DNA from: Symbiodinium natans
Taxonomy: Eukaryota; Sar; Dinophyceae; Suessiales; Symbiodiniaceae
Reading direction: 5' to 3'
DNA length: 64,000 nt
Assembly: GCA_905221605.1 (NCBI GenBank)
Contig: CAJNDS010000240.1
Coordinates: 65,420-129,419 of the forward strand
Made by a program: the position numbers and the translations under genes. The notes beneath the pieces are model-generated. The model made no database searches. It saw only the letters and a program-made list of their open reading frames with translations, and was not told where the DNA came from. This document shows positions 1 through 11,033 of this stretch, in pieces (the first letter of the stretch is position 1; every line of letters starts with the position of its first letter).

Positions 1-88
1 GTGTGTGTGTGTGTGTGTGTGTGTGTTTGTTTTTGTGCACGCGCGCATGTGTGTGTGTGTGTGTGTGTGTGCGTGTGTGTGTGTGTGT
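1..88. repeat. (GT)n microsatellite
   Basis: Dinucleotide GT tract interrupted by short T-rich and GCGCGC pieces. The Cys/Val-rich reading frames that cross it are repeat artefacts. Confidence 0.95.
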
Positions 89-3060
89 ATCGCGTTGGCA
101 ACGGTTGCCATGTAGTTTCGCAGGAGTTGCTTGCGGATTCAGCCGCCAAGTTGTTGCACCGTTTTTCTCTCAGGGTTCAAGGTTTTCTGGGATTGCGGCT
201 GTGTTGGGTGCCTGTCGGGTGCTTCTGACTGCAGGGTTGTGGTTCGGGTCGAGCCGGTTTCAGTCCTTAGACGATCTTAAATGCCTTTTCCGTGATCTTC
301 CGCCCTGGCAAAGTCCACGCCCACGACGCCCACTGCAAACCCTTGCCCTGGACCTCAAAACCCTGAACCCGAAACCGTTCTAAAATGAGCGGCATGCCCC
401 CTTATAGATGTACCAACATAGGTACACACATCCCTGACAAAAGGAGTGGTGGGAGGCTGAGATGGCCGCCCGGGATGCCAGCCTGTGATCGCTCGACTCT
501 GGCACTCAAAAGAAAGAGTCATTATCGCCCACCCATAAGGGCGGGGGCGAAGGGTGGCTTCGGGGGCTCCCATCTCTGCTCCAGTGTGTTTTGCGCAAGG
601 TTTTGCGCTTGGGTCGGGTTGTTCCATCAGTTCCCGCGATACCGTGCGGAGTTGGCAGCAGCATGGGCGGGAGACATCCTTTCTCTTGAGACCCTTACCT
701 CAGCCGTGAGGAGACTGGAGGTTTGCAGCCCTGAGCCCCAAAACCTTTCTCTGAACCCGAAAGGCGGGGTTTGAACTCAGGGATCCTCAGCACATGGCCG
801 GATTGGTGTTGTTACAGTCCTTGGATCGTGGCAGGTTACTTGTGGGTAAGTCGAGACTTTTCAGCATGGAGCTGGGAACCAAAACCCCCAAAGATCCTCG
901 AGCCTGTGAACCCCCTCGCCCCAAAGGCCTTAAGGTTTAAATGTGTATAGTAAGAGAGGATAAGAGAGGTTTAGGGTTTAGGGTTCGACATGCTGCTTTC
1001 TGAGATGTATGACTTCCAAGGTGTCTGCTTTCGAGGCAGCTTGGGATTCTTGTCTGCCCCTGTACGTTAGATCCCTGAATCTTCTGCTGACCGGATTTCG
1101 GGTGTACGATAGGGCATAGGATTTAGGGCAGAATCCTGACCTGAATTGAGCTGGTTCCCGCTGTTTTGGCTCTGGCAGCAAGTCGACAACCCTCCGATCC
1201 TCCAGCTACCCCGCTGCCATACCTTGAAGGCCCGAAGAGCCTGATGCGGAGTTGCGGGCTTAGGTGGTTTAGGGCCTCTAGGCTGGGCTTCAGCCTGGAG
1301 GTCAAGGAGGCTCCAAGCTTGTTTCCAGCCTTCAACTGATAAAGCAATGTCAAAAAGCCCTACATGACGCCTCTAAGGCCCCAGTCCCGTTGCCTTTCTA
1401 ACTTTACAGGCCTCTGAGGCCTCCCAGCTCCCCGCGACCTAGGTGTTCCCTCGATCTTCGTTGTACATTCGTGCAAGCTGAGCTGCGCAGTTCGCGGTTG
1501 AACTCCCATGCAACCCTTTATAGTAGCATCCGGCCCCCCAGCAGGCTGTAGTTCTGCATGTGTAGGGGAACGGATGCAAAAGTCGTGGGGACACACGGGG
1601 TCGGGCGGGCAACGTGCAGCAGAGCCTCCAGCGGGGCCGCGCGCATATTGTCATTGTACCAAACCCTACCTGCTTTGACAAGGTTGGAAAATTAGGGGGC
1701 GAGGGCTTCACGAAAGGAATCTCGCGGAAGCGTAGGGACTGAATTTAGGAGTAGAGTAGCTATGTCAGACATTTCATCACAGGCCTTGCTTGAATTGTGC
1801 AAGTGTCAAATTCGAAGCCGAAACCAACTTCAGAAACAACATGAGCTTGACCTCGCGCTTTAGGGGTTTTCGCCATGGCTCATTGTCGCATGACTCCCAA
1901 AACGGTTGAGTAGACCCCAGCGCCACTCTCAGGGCCCGCGTCCTGAAGCCCTCCATACCCTCTAAACCCTGAACCAGGTATCGTGGGACCTTCATCGACG
2001 TCCAGGACCGATTCGAGCCCTTCGCATCTGGGTTTGCGCTGCCGGCAGTTGGAGCTATGCTTTTGCTGGCGCAGCAGGAGCGAGAGGAACAGTCGGCGGA
2101 GGAGTCGGAGGACGAAACGGATAAAATTGAGAGACGGCAGTAGTCGCATCACCCTTGCTGCAGCTCCGCCAAAGCCGCAAATGTGCCAGCTCGTCGTAGC
2201 TCGAGCACCTACGCCGCCAAGGACAAGGTGTATGAGGACTTCCAGCAGTTCCTGGAGGAAAAGGATGGAGGCCCGGATCGGAGGGACATTCTTAGGAAGG
2301 AAGGAAGGAAGGAAGGAAGGAGGAAAAAGAAGGAAGGAAGGAAGGAACACTAACACCTCAAACCAAAACAGCAAAACCATAAACTTTTAAGTAACGTTGA
2401 CTTCCCTAAGCTCTCTCTCCTTCATATGCATGTAAAATCTTAAACACTTCATGGGCACAGGCCGGAAACTCGTGGGCGGGTCTAGGGCCCCGTGTGATGA
2501 GATTCTGCAGATTCTCTGGGCGGGTGTGCATTCGTCTGTTTTCACAATGCGCTGCTTGACTAGGATAGGCTTGGACTTGAGGTCTTACATCCTACACCCT
2601 GAACCCTAAACCAACACCCCAAGCCTCAAATACCAGAAAACCCTAAACCCCGAACCAACCCTAAACCCTAAACCGACACAAAACCCTTGACCCACAAAAA
2701 ACACAAAATTTAACCCTAAACCACAAGCCAAAGCCCAAGCTTTTTAAACCCTAAAAGCTAAACCCCTAGACCCTTCCCCTGAACCACGCAACCCTAGGCC
2801 TCTGCCCTAAACCAAAGCCCACAGCCGTGAACCTTCATCTCTAACACCAAGCAAGACTCCGCCCGAACCCTGTTTGTGCGGGTTTGCTGGACGGGCTTGC
2901 AGCCCCTGTTCCTTCGCCGGTGCATGCTCGGCAAGGTTCCAGAGGCTAGCGCCGCCAGCATCACCTTCGACACCTCCACGGGGGAGATCTTGGCCGCATC
3001 GGCCTGGGACCAAGAGGAAGGTGACATCTTCCTCGCGGCTGTCTGCGCCAAGCCACATCA
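89..3060. other. Non-coding region with telomere-like blocks
   Basis: No convincing gene is seen. The stretch holds degenerate TTTAGGG blocks near 967-985, a dense run of CCCTAAA-like words at about 2600-2770, and a GGAA purine tract at 2294-2347. Open frames here change frame often and have no recognisable motif. Confidence 0.6.
2294..2347. repeat. (GGAA)n purine tract
   Basis: Interrupted GGAA tetranucleotide repeat, purine-only on the + strand. Confidence 0.9.
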
Positions 3061-3395
3061 CAAAGATTGTGTGGCCGCCCTCAAGGACACATTCGTTACA
3101 ACGGGCTCATCTCTGTGCACGATCTTGTGCTGACATGTCAAGACATTCTTGTGCTGACATGTCAAGACATTTTGGGAGGACTTGCGCGCATTCACTCCTT
3201 GCAGATTGTGCATCGTGACGTGAAGCCAGAAAATATTTTGGTAGCGAATGAGATGGACCCACCGTTCCTTGCTAGACTTGGTGACTTTGGAGAGGCTGTG
3301 AAGTGTCTGCGTGGCCAGACATTAAGAGAACAGGCGGAACTTCCGCGTACATGGCGCCAGAGATGTATGGCACTCGCGCTATCGATTAGGGTTTT
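3061..3395 (+). pseudogene. Protein kinase domain fragment, frame broken
   Basis: This fragment carries the central motifs of a eukaryotic protein kinase. The catalytic loop reads [13 protein letters not shown] (about 3205-3243). The metal-binding motif reads LGDFGEAV a little further on, in the same frame. The activation-segment end, GGTSAYMAPEMYGTRAID, follows at 3333-3386 but in a different frame, so a 1-2 nt shift or an unseen tiny intron lies near 3300-3330. It is then stopped by TAG at the start of a TTTAGGG-like block. Just upstream of HRD a 24-bp unit (3124-3147 and 3148-3171) is duplicated in frame, which adds eight residues. No glycine loop or N-lobe lysine could be placed upstream. 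I read it as a decayed or partial kinase. A real gene with an unrecognised micro-intron is the alternative. It is a different gene from the kinase at 27.8 kb. Confidence 0.55.
3124..3171 (+). repeat. 24-bp perfect tandem duplication
   Basis: Two adjacent copies of a 24-bp unit starting CTTGTGCTGACATG, inside the kinase fragment. The length is a multiple of three, so the frame is kept. Confidence 0.9.
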
Positions 3396-3481
3396 GGGTT
3401 TAGGGAGTTTAGGGCTTAGGGTTTAGGGTTTAGGGTACTCATACTTGGAGCATTCTTGCATGCGCTCATGTCGGGCAGTCA

Positions 3482-3751
3482 ATGCTCGCCTCCAAGCGAA
3501 GATCTCCCGCCTCCAAGCCGTGCCGCGGCGTGATGCGTGACAGTTGCGTGATCTATACTGGTAATTGCAGAAGCTTCCATATGCATTCGGCCATACAATG
3601 CAAGGTATGTAAGTGGAAACTGCCGGACTTCATGTCTGCTGTGGAAGCGCAAATCAAGGAGGATCTGAGCCGGGAGCGCGTGCGCCTATTTGTGTCAGCG
3701 CAGATCCAGCACGATCCACCTTCTGTGCAGTTTTTATTGCAAGACTCCTAG
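3482..3751 (+). CDS. Possible exon, unrecognised
   Basis: An open frame whose second half (ending at the TAG at 3751) has balanced amino-acid composition and amphipathic character (WKLPDFMSAVEAQIKEDL, then residues to LLQDS). It lies downstream of the kinase fragment and could be a terminal exon of the same gene, but no kinase C-lobe motif is visible. Splice borders cannot be fixed. Function unknown. Confidence 0.25.
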   Translation: MLASKRRSPASKPCRGVMRDSCVIYTGNCRSFHMHSAIQCKVCKWKLPDFMSAVEAQIKEDLSRERVRLFVSAQIQHDPPSVQFLLQDS

Positions 3752-6328
3752 ACTTGCCCGGCTGCCGCCACGCAGTAGCTGTTTACCAGCACGTGCATGT
3801 TCCCGAAAGCTTCCCGGAGAGTTTCCTGAGGGTGACATGCCACAATCATTTGTCAAAAACCTGCCATTTGCAAAGCAGTACTTTCGGACGCGCCGCAGGT
3901 ACGTTTGAAAGCTCCGGTCAGACCTGTGGCTACACCGCAGGCCTGACTGTGGGGTGAGTGTAAGGTTTAGGCTTATAGACTGCTGTACGGAGTCTATAAG
4001 GGCACGGTAGTACTGGTGGAAGCAAGTTGCTCCATGGTTGTTGTGCGATGGTTTCGAAAAAATCAGTTCTTTGCTTGCGCTTGTGTGCGAGCGGTCGCAT
4101 CTTCACGATGACCATAAGCATGCCGTGCGCTGTCCTCATTTGGATTTGCGCTTGTGCGCGTGTGTGGGCGGAGTTGGGATTGTGGGCTTGTAAGTTGATG
4201 AAACGCCTGCTGGACTGCTGGCGCGTTTCCTCATGCCACGCCGCACTTTGACTTCCTTGGACCTCTTGTGCCCCAAAACCGTGCCGTCTTGGCCAGGGTC
4301 AGGCCAGAGTCAAGTCCAGTATGCTGAGAAGTTGAGGGAGAACGACACCAAACGAAACCGCACCAGCGCTTTCAGCCCATGTCTTCACCCCCAAACCCCA
4401 AATAGTCAACCCGGATTGGCCTTTACACTCAACGCTCGTCATCGTCATCAATTGCCATCCCAAAGGGCCTAAGCCGTGTGCCCCTGCCTCCAGGTCCCCA
4501 CGTCCTCCACGCCTGTCATTGTCCAGGCCCCGGCAGCCCCCTGATTTGCTACTTTGTTTGTGGGCTCGGACGCCTTGCGCGTCGAGCGCGCCCTATAACT
4601 ATAAAAACCTTTTGTAACCTCAATGTGCGGCTGCGAGGTCGACGCGCCGGTTACAGGCTTGCGAGACGTCCGGACCTCTGAGTCGGTGCACCAATCACGG
4701 GAGGCGGTTGGCAAAAGGTGATTTTGGGGCTTTCGGGCTTCAAGGGAACTTGGATCGACAGAAGTTCTTGGGGATCTGAAGAGTGAACAGAAATATTATA
4801 GTGCCTATGAAGTTCGGCAGCTCTTGTCGCTAAGCAAACCCCAAGTACCGGAGACGGTTTCAGCAAGAACAAGCGCGCTCTGTTCCCTTTTAAAAGGCTT
4901 TGTTTGTGGTTTCAGTTGTGGGCTTGTGGGCTTACCTAAGATCGTAGGGAGTTCTGGCTTGGGGGCATGCTAGGTGCTTGGAGATGTTGGGGGTCTGGGG
5001 TTTGGGAGTCTGTGGCAGTTCGGGTTGCATGGAGACTAAGGCCTGCGCGGCGGAAACGCTGGGGCTGCTCAAGAAGGCCGGGCGAGGTAATTGCAAACAG
5101 AGGGTTGAGATTTAGGGCTTCAAGAAGGGTGTAGAGTTGCTATTCAATTATTCAGTCTTTGCCGCCCTCCTTATTGTGAGAGCAGGCGACAGAGCTTCCA
5201 GATTTAGGGTTTTGGGGTTCAGGGTTGAAGTTTAGGGAGGGTTCAGGGGGTAGTTGGTCTACATTCTGGTCCCCTTTTAGGGGCCCTTGTTATGGTAAAG
5301 GGGGCACCCAAAAGGGCCCACAATTTATGGAACAACCCCCCCAATGTCTAGGCAGCAATGTGCTCTGCATGGGGTAGTGTCTCTTCAGCTGCGCGCGGGA
5401 TGAGTGTCTCAGCAGATGTTGGGTGAATTCTTCGTGCCGCTTTGGAGGCTCAAACTCGTGCAGAGGGTTCGTCTGGTCCATGCTGGGGCTGGGGGGTTTA
5501 GGGTATATAGGGTTTAGGGATGCCACAAGGTTCTCGTCTTTCTTTCCCTTTCGGGCTTGATTGCGCTTGTAAGCTGATCGTGTTTGCAAGGAGCGGACGC
5601 TGAGACGAAGCTGACGTGGATGTGGTTCTTCGCTCGGTACGATTCTTCGTTCCCCAGTTCTTTGGGTATACATGTGTCATGTGTTTCCACACTGTCAGGA
5701 GCCGTGGCGGGATGATGATGGCGTTGCTTTGAGCTGCGGCCACGTCATATGAACCGAGGAAAACAACCGTTGACCGATGCTTACTATGTCTGCAGTTGCA
5801 TGCATGGAGTTGCGAAGGGGGGGTGCAATCATGCGCTCATCTTCTGGCACAAGTTCTGTCGCCGTCCAAGGTCTAAGCATTCAAGGGTGGCGGTTGTGAC
5901 CTGCAGCGTATGAGCACCGTCATGTCATAAGGCCGTGTGATGGCCCTGTCCATACCCAAACGGCCCCTCTGCTTTGACACCGTCCAATGCACTGAGTCCC
6001 ACCAGGTGTGTGTCCAGGGTGGTAGGTTTCCTGGTAGGATGTCCAAGAGTCCCCTTGATCCATGGTGTAGGTTGTCAAGCCGGCTTCCTGTGCATAGCCA
6101 CGGCCGCATGGCCATGCCACAAATAACTCCGCCAAAACTCACCACTTGACTGTGCAGCTCACATGACTTGGCACTTTGCGCAATGGCTGACGCACACATG
6201 CAACTGCCAAGCACCCAGCATTGGCTTTTTCATGCACTTCTGAAGCAAACCCTGAAGCCGTGCTTGGACACATCGCGGGAGCTTTGTGAGGTGGATGGAT
6301 TGTGCGCGTTGTGTGTGACTGCAAGCTC
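3752..6328. other. Region without a supported gene
   Basis: Mixed-composition sequence with scattered degenerate TTTAGGG words (about 5200-5240, 5500-5520). A minus-strand stretch at about 5330-5483 (MDQTNPLHEFEPPKRHEEF and onward) has exon-like composition, but nothing links it to a family or to splice sites. Confidence 0.4.
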
Positions 6329-6754
6329 TTAAAAGCTATATTGCGGCTCGTGTTGCGCAAGCAGTTCCAGCACGCAAGCTCTTGCCTCGTCGAGGACAAG
6401 TCGGTAGAGCAAGCTGTCGCATCTCAGAGCCCACTCGAATTGTCGGCCGCTAAGCACCGTGGCTAGGATTGCGTTCTCCTTAGTTACTGTTGTGATTTTG
6501 CGGTAGCGCCTTCGCACACCCGTGGCAAGGTTAAACAATGAAGTCTGTGACTTCCTCCCGGCGCCTTGCCTGTTTGCCGCAGTCCTGTCGAGCATGTGCT
6601 CTCGCTTGAGCATTGATAAAAGGGGGAGGACATGCCGCATGAGCCAGGTCGGAGACTTTCTCGCTTGGAGGGCAACTTGCCGGCAGCCTTCAAGGACGAC
6701 TTCCGCCAAGGTTGCTGGGTGCTGCTTCTTGCGTGTTCTTCCTTGTTGCTTCAA
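6329..6754 (-). CDS. Candidate unrecognised protein exon (minus strand)
   Basis: A 141-codon open frame with protein-like composition. It is basic at the N-terminus (MKQQGRTRKKQHPATLAEVV), then has alternating hydrophobic and charged helical stretches, and ends ELLAQHEPQYSF with a stop. No domain is recognised. It could be a single-exon gene or a terminal exon. The opposite strand holds a shorter overlapping frame that looks less protein-like. Confidence is low because no conserved motif supports it. Confidence 0.33.
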   Translation of the reverse strand: MKQQGRTRKKQHPATLAEVVLEGCRQVALQARKSPTWLMRHVLPLLSMLKREHMLDRTAANRQGAGRKSQTSLFNLATGVRRRYRKITTVTKENAILATVLSGRQFEWALRCDSLLYRLVLDEARACVLELLAQHEPQYSF

Positions 6755-6777
6755 TTTGAGTTGTTTCTCTATGCAAA

Positions 6778-7086
6778 TTGTTCAAATCTGCTTGCATGGA
6801 GGCCTTCGTGAATCTTCTGGAGGTCCCAATTCCAGCACGAGTGTTTCGCGAGCGCTGGACGAAGTCCGCCCAACAGCTCGATATTCAGTACCACAACCAC
6901 CCGTGGCCCACAGCTGACAGGAAGATCCCCTTCTGCCCGGGTATTACAATCACCTTGCCCGCAGTGAACAAGACTTACGCGCGCTGTCGTGCGCCGTTAT
7001 TTTCATCCATGGACTCCTACAGTTTTCAGATTAATTCCTTCTGCAAGTCCATGGATCGCATGATCAACAACTGCTATGACTTCTGA
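6778..7086 (+). CDS. Candidate unrecognised protein exon
   Basis: A 102-codon frame; a second ATG at residue 7 begins MEAFVNLLEVPIPARVFRER. The composition is balanced, with Trp, Tyr and Cys spread as in real proteins, and the frame ends with a TGA after NNCYDF. No family is recognised. It begins 24 bases beyond the start of the minus-strand candidate at 6329-6754, so at most this would be a head-to-head pair. Confidence 0.3.
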   Translation: MFKSACMEAFVNLLEVPIPARVFRERWTKSAQQLDIQYHNHPWPTADRKIPFCPGITITLPAVNKTYARCRAPLFSSMDSYSFQINSFCKSMDRMINNCYDF

Positions 7087-10000
7087 GCCTTCAACAGCTG
7101 CTGTGATTGCTGCATCGATACAAGCTGCGAGATTTTCTGATGCGCCTGTGTCATGCGCCGCCTACAGTGACATTATGAAGAACGGAGCTGGACCTCTACT
7201 TCATCCCCATGCAAGGACGAACTGAAGCAGAAAAGCTGGTGAAATCCGACGGTCCTGGGCGAGAGAGGGGCACGCGTGGTGCTGCTGAAGCTTGTTTGGC
7301 GTCGCGCAAGCATTTGAAGGTCCTCAGGCGACGACAGCGAGAATCGCAACTGTTCAAAGAGCATGCGCCTTAACAACAAGACATCCTGAACAATAAGCCC
7401 GCAATCCCAAAACACAAAAACTTGCATCTCGTTTGCCAGCGCAGCTACATTTGCAGGATTGCCAGGGGCGGGTTCCAATACTTCTGAAGTGGCCCTTGAA
7501 AGAGCCTTGTAATGTGAATGGGTTTATAAGCCTTGAAACAGGCAGAAACCTATACGCTTCCCCCCCGCCGCCCCCCATGCAATCATCGTTCAGGGATCCA
7601 AACCAACACCCCTCATCTCATCAAAAAACCTCACATAGCTATAAAATCCTTCCCCGCGTTCCCCTGCCTCACACCCCCAGCCTCCCTATCCCCCCACCCC
7701 TCCCGAGGCATTGGTGCCGGAGCCCCTGGAGCTTAGGTGGCAGCTCTCCACAGACAGCCTGGCCGGGGCCCTGCCGGAGAAGTCTGGGAGACCCTTGCTG
7801 TTCATGAGCTGATGGCACATGATCTTGTGTACATCTGGGTAGCACATAAGGACGAAGGAGAGAAGGACGCTTGGGAGTTTAGAGTAGCTGTGGAGCAGAA
7901 CCTCGAGCCAGCTCGTGGGGGGTCTCAGGTTCTCTGTCAGGTTCCCCCCAAATGTCGTGAGATTTGGATCAGGCATTCTGTCGCGCCATGCCGGCATCCC
8001 AACCAATGATGTAGATGGGGCGGATGTGCATACAAGATGTTGCACAAGTCATTCTGTACGTTTCTATACCCTACACGCAAAAGCCTTTTTCACCTCGGCA
8101 AGTAAACTGCTCTTTTGTCTGTCTAGTCCTTGGCGAGGTCGCCTGGTAGGCGGGTGAGCCCAGGGGTTTTCAGCAAAAGTCACATTCCTCAACATTATCA
8201 GGTGACGCGCAGACATAAGGCGGGGGAGGGGGGTGGGACTGCGGTGGGGCACAGCTCTCAGAGTGTGTTTAAAAGCCGCCGTCCGTTCCCTTCTGCAAGG
8301 GAAGGAGAGCTCTCTGAGAGTGCAGCGCAGCGAGACTCTAGAGACACGGAGATACATAGACACAGAGACACACTCAGACCAGTTTATCGGCATTGTTTCT
8401 TTGATTTGAGCTCTCTTTACCCTCTTAAGACGTGAGAGCTGAAGAGCTGAGAGGTGAAGAGGGTGAAGAGAGGACATGAGCACAGAGTGTGGCAGTTGCC
8501 TGGTAACGTCAGGCCTCCTTGACCAAAGCTGGAAGATTTTTGTGCTTCTACAAGAGGCCTGTGGCAGAGATAGGGCCTGCATGTTTGCCTGCATGGTTTC
8601 AAAACGCAAGCATCCATATGTGGACTCCTGTTGCCAGGTTCCTGTTGCTGACACGGACATGGAGCCGACGGGCAACGGCTGATGATCGGCGAATGCCTCA
8701 GGTCTTGGCTGGCCTTTTCTGACTGGGATGTCATCACTTTTGCGACGCGGCTTCGTCGGTCGTCTGATGCTGCAAGCGCAGGAACTACGTCCTGATCCTC
8801 CAATTTGGCTGGAAGTGGCGCTTAGGGCTCAGGGCTTCGGGTCATTCATGGCATCGCCAACTGTTGGCAAGCCGCAAATGCTTGCAGATATTGCCTTCAT
8901 CCACCTAGGCAACTTTTCTCGGCTGCTTCCCACGGACGCCACGCAGCCCTTGTGCATGGCCCCGAGAGGGTAACATCCAATTCACATCCCAGGAAGCCAA
9001 TACAGTGACACTAATACACTAATGTCGAATATTCAACCGACGATCTGAAGCCCGAGGGAGGACTGCACCTGTAGCACGACGCTGTCCGTGAATTTGACGT
9101 GTGGGGCTGAGTACTCGCAGCTATCAGAGGTCCTAGAGCCCAAAAGTGAATCAGTGACCCTTCAGTGCGATGTAGATTTTGGAGTTCGCGTCTCTTTCTT
9201 TGAGTTTCTTCTTTTCTGCTTCGTTTTGAGACCTGGCTCACCGGGCCTCATCTGCTGCAATGCCGGAACTCACTGTAGAAATCTGCGGCGTGGGGTTGCT
9301 TACGATGGGGTCTCGAGCCTGACACAGTGCCCGATCGACAACTATTATGGAATTAGGTACCCCAAAACCCGGTTTAGTAACCCTATAAACCCTACACCCT
9401 AAATCCGAAACCCGAAACCCTAAACCCTACAGCTGTGCTTCTTCGTTCAGGCCTCTCCTTCTCTGAGCCGACTGATGCGCCGTGCTGGCGCAGCCCCCAG
9501 AACAGTTCCTGATGCATAGTCGGCATAGTCGAGCAGAGTGCAGAAAACAACACCTGGCAGGAAGGAGCATCAGGAGCATCAATCAAGGGCCCGCAAGGCA
9601 CACCAAGAGCATTCTCACTGCAGCCGTACGGCCTCTTGTCCCACCCGCATTCCTAGGTCGTAAAGTGCCTAAACTCTTGAAGCAATGATATCAGCCCGAA
9701 TGATCTGCGGGTCGCTTAGTGATTCGGAGTAGGTAGATTAGACGAGAGGTGGAAGAGCAGCGTTTGAGGCTCCCATAATTCCGCTTCAAGAATTGCCCGC
9801 CCGCTCCTTTAGGTTGCTATCCTCAACGTATTCGTTGAAGTATTCGTCGGTGCCCCAGTCCCAGGTCACCTAGGGAAACAAAGCTGAAATGCTTGTTTTT
9901 GGAGGGTGAGCTTTCCACACTGACGCCCTTGATCCGGGATGATTCAGAAAGATTCTTCGAAAGACTCGGCTTCACTCGATTTCATTCGACTCATTCGACC

Positions 10001-11033
10001 AGGGTGGGCCACTTCAGGATTGACCAACAACCATTCCAGAAACCCTATAGCCACATAAGCAACAACCATTAACCAACTACCACTAAGGATTGTTCGCATA
10101 GCCGCCCTGTTCTCAAGAGTTGCCCTGGAGGCATTTCAAATACCTCTAGACTCTCGACCGTGCTTGCTATTCAGGGGCACGCCGCCTCTGCCGCTCTCCA
10201 GGAAAATCAGGCAAGCAGACAAGGACAAGGATCAGTCGTACTTGACCCCTGTATCCCCAGAACCGCAGGCACAGAAGGGATGCCGCAGTTCCTTTCTTGA
10301 ACCTCAAAGAGTTATACAGCGTTGCAGGCATGCCTAGATGCGCTCGATGACCTGTAATTTTAACGCTACGCGACCCGCCTCGGCCCGGCCCAGCGCATCC
10401 GCGTGAGCATGGTGATTCCGCAGCGCCCAAGTCGCTGGACCCCAAGCAATAAGGGTTGGGTATAGGGTTTAGGGTTTAGGGTTCCGGGTTTATGGTTTAT
10501 GGTTTAGTTTAGGATTGAGGGCTTAGGGCTCAAGGTTCACGCTTTGGGGTTTAGGGTTTTTTGGGAGTAGGGTTCAAGACGGTTCGGCTTGGATTGATCG
10601 TAGGGTTGAGCCAGGCCCCTCAGGGGCGTAGGGGGAGTGGGGGGGGAAGGGGGGCAGGGCAAGGGGGGGGGAGGGGTAGGGGTGTGGGGGGGGGGGGTGG
10701 GGGGGGGGGGGGGTTGGGGGGGGGGGGGGGGGTTGGGGGGGTGGGGGGGTGAACCGTCCGCTTGCGGACCCCGGTTTGCTAGGCGGGGTACCCATTTGAG
10801 GCAAAAAAAGGGTCCGAAAAGTGGCTTTGGGTGTGGGGGGAGGATTTGGAGGGGGGTGCCTGTTCTGACAACCTATACACCTCCGGCCCGAGGCCTCGGC
10901 GGATTTCTAAACATTTCTAACGCCTTGTCGTTGCAGAGCATAGATCTTGATGTCGCGTTTGGTGTTTACAAGCTAGACTTGTAGGATCGTCATAGCCATG
11001 AACTGAGCTACGTGCTCAGCCCTCACGCTGTCC
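7087..11033. other. Repeat-rich region without a supported gene
   Basis: Includes degenerate telomere-like runs at about 9360-9430 and 10455-10560, and a G-rich low-complexity tract at 10630-10755. Frames in the G tract encode Gly-only or Pro-only peptides and are artefacts. Short frames at 7737-8009 and 8728-8973 have fair composition but no motif or splice evidence. Confidence 0.45.
10630..10755. repeat. G-rich low-complexity tract
   Basis: Near-homopolymeric G interrupted by single A or T. It could form G-quadruplexes on the + strand. Confidence 0.9.

Noticed and set aside
10561-10984. Gly-rich and Pro-rich frames over the G tract
   Set aside because: Homopolymer translation artefact; no start context or domain.
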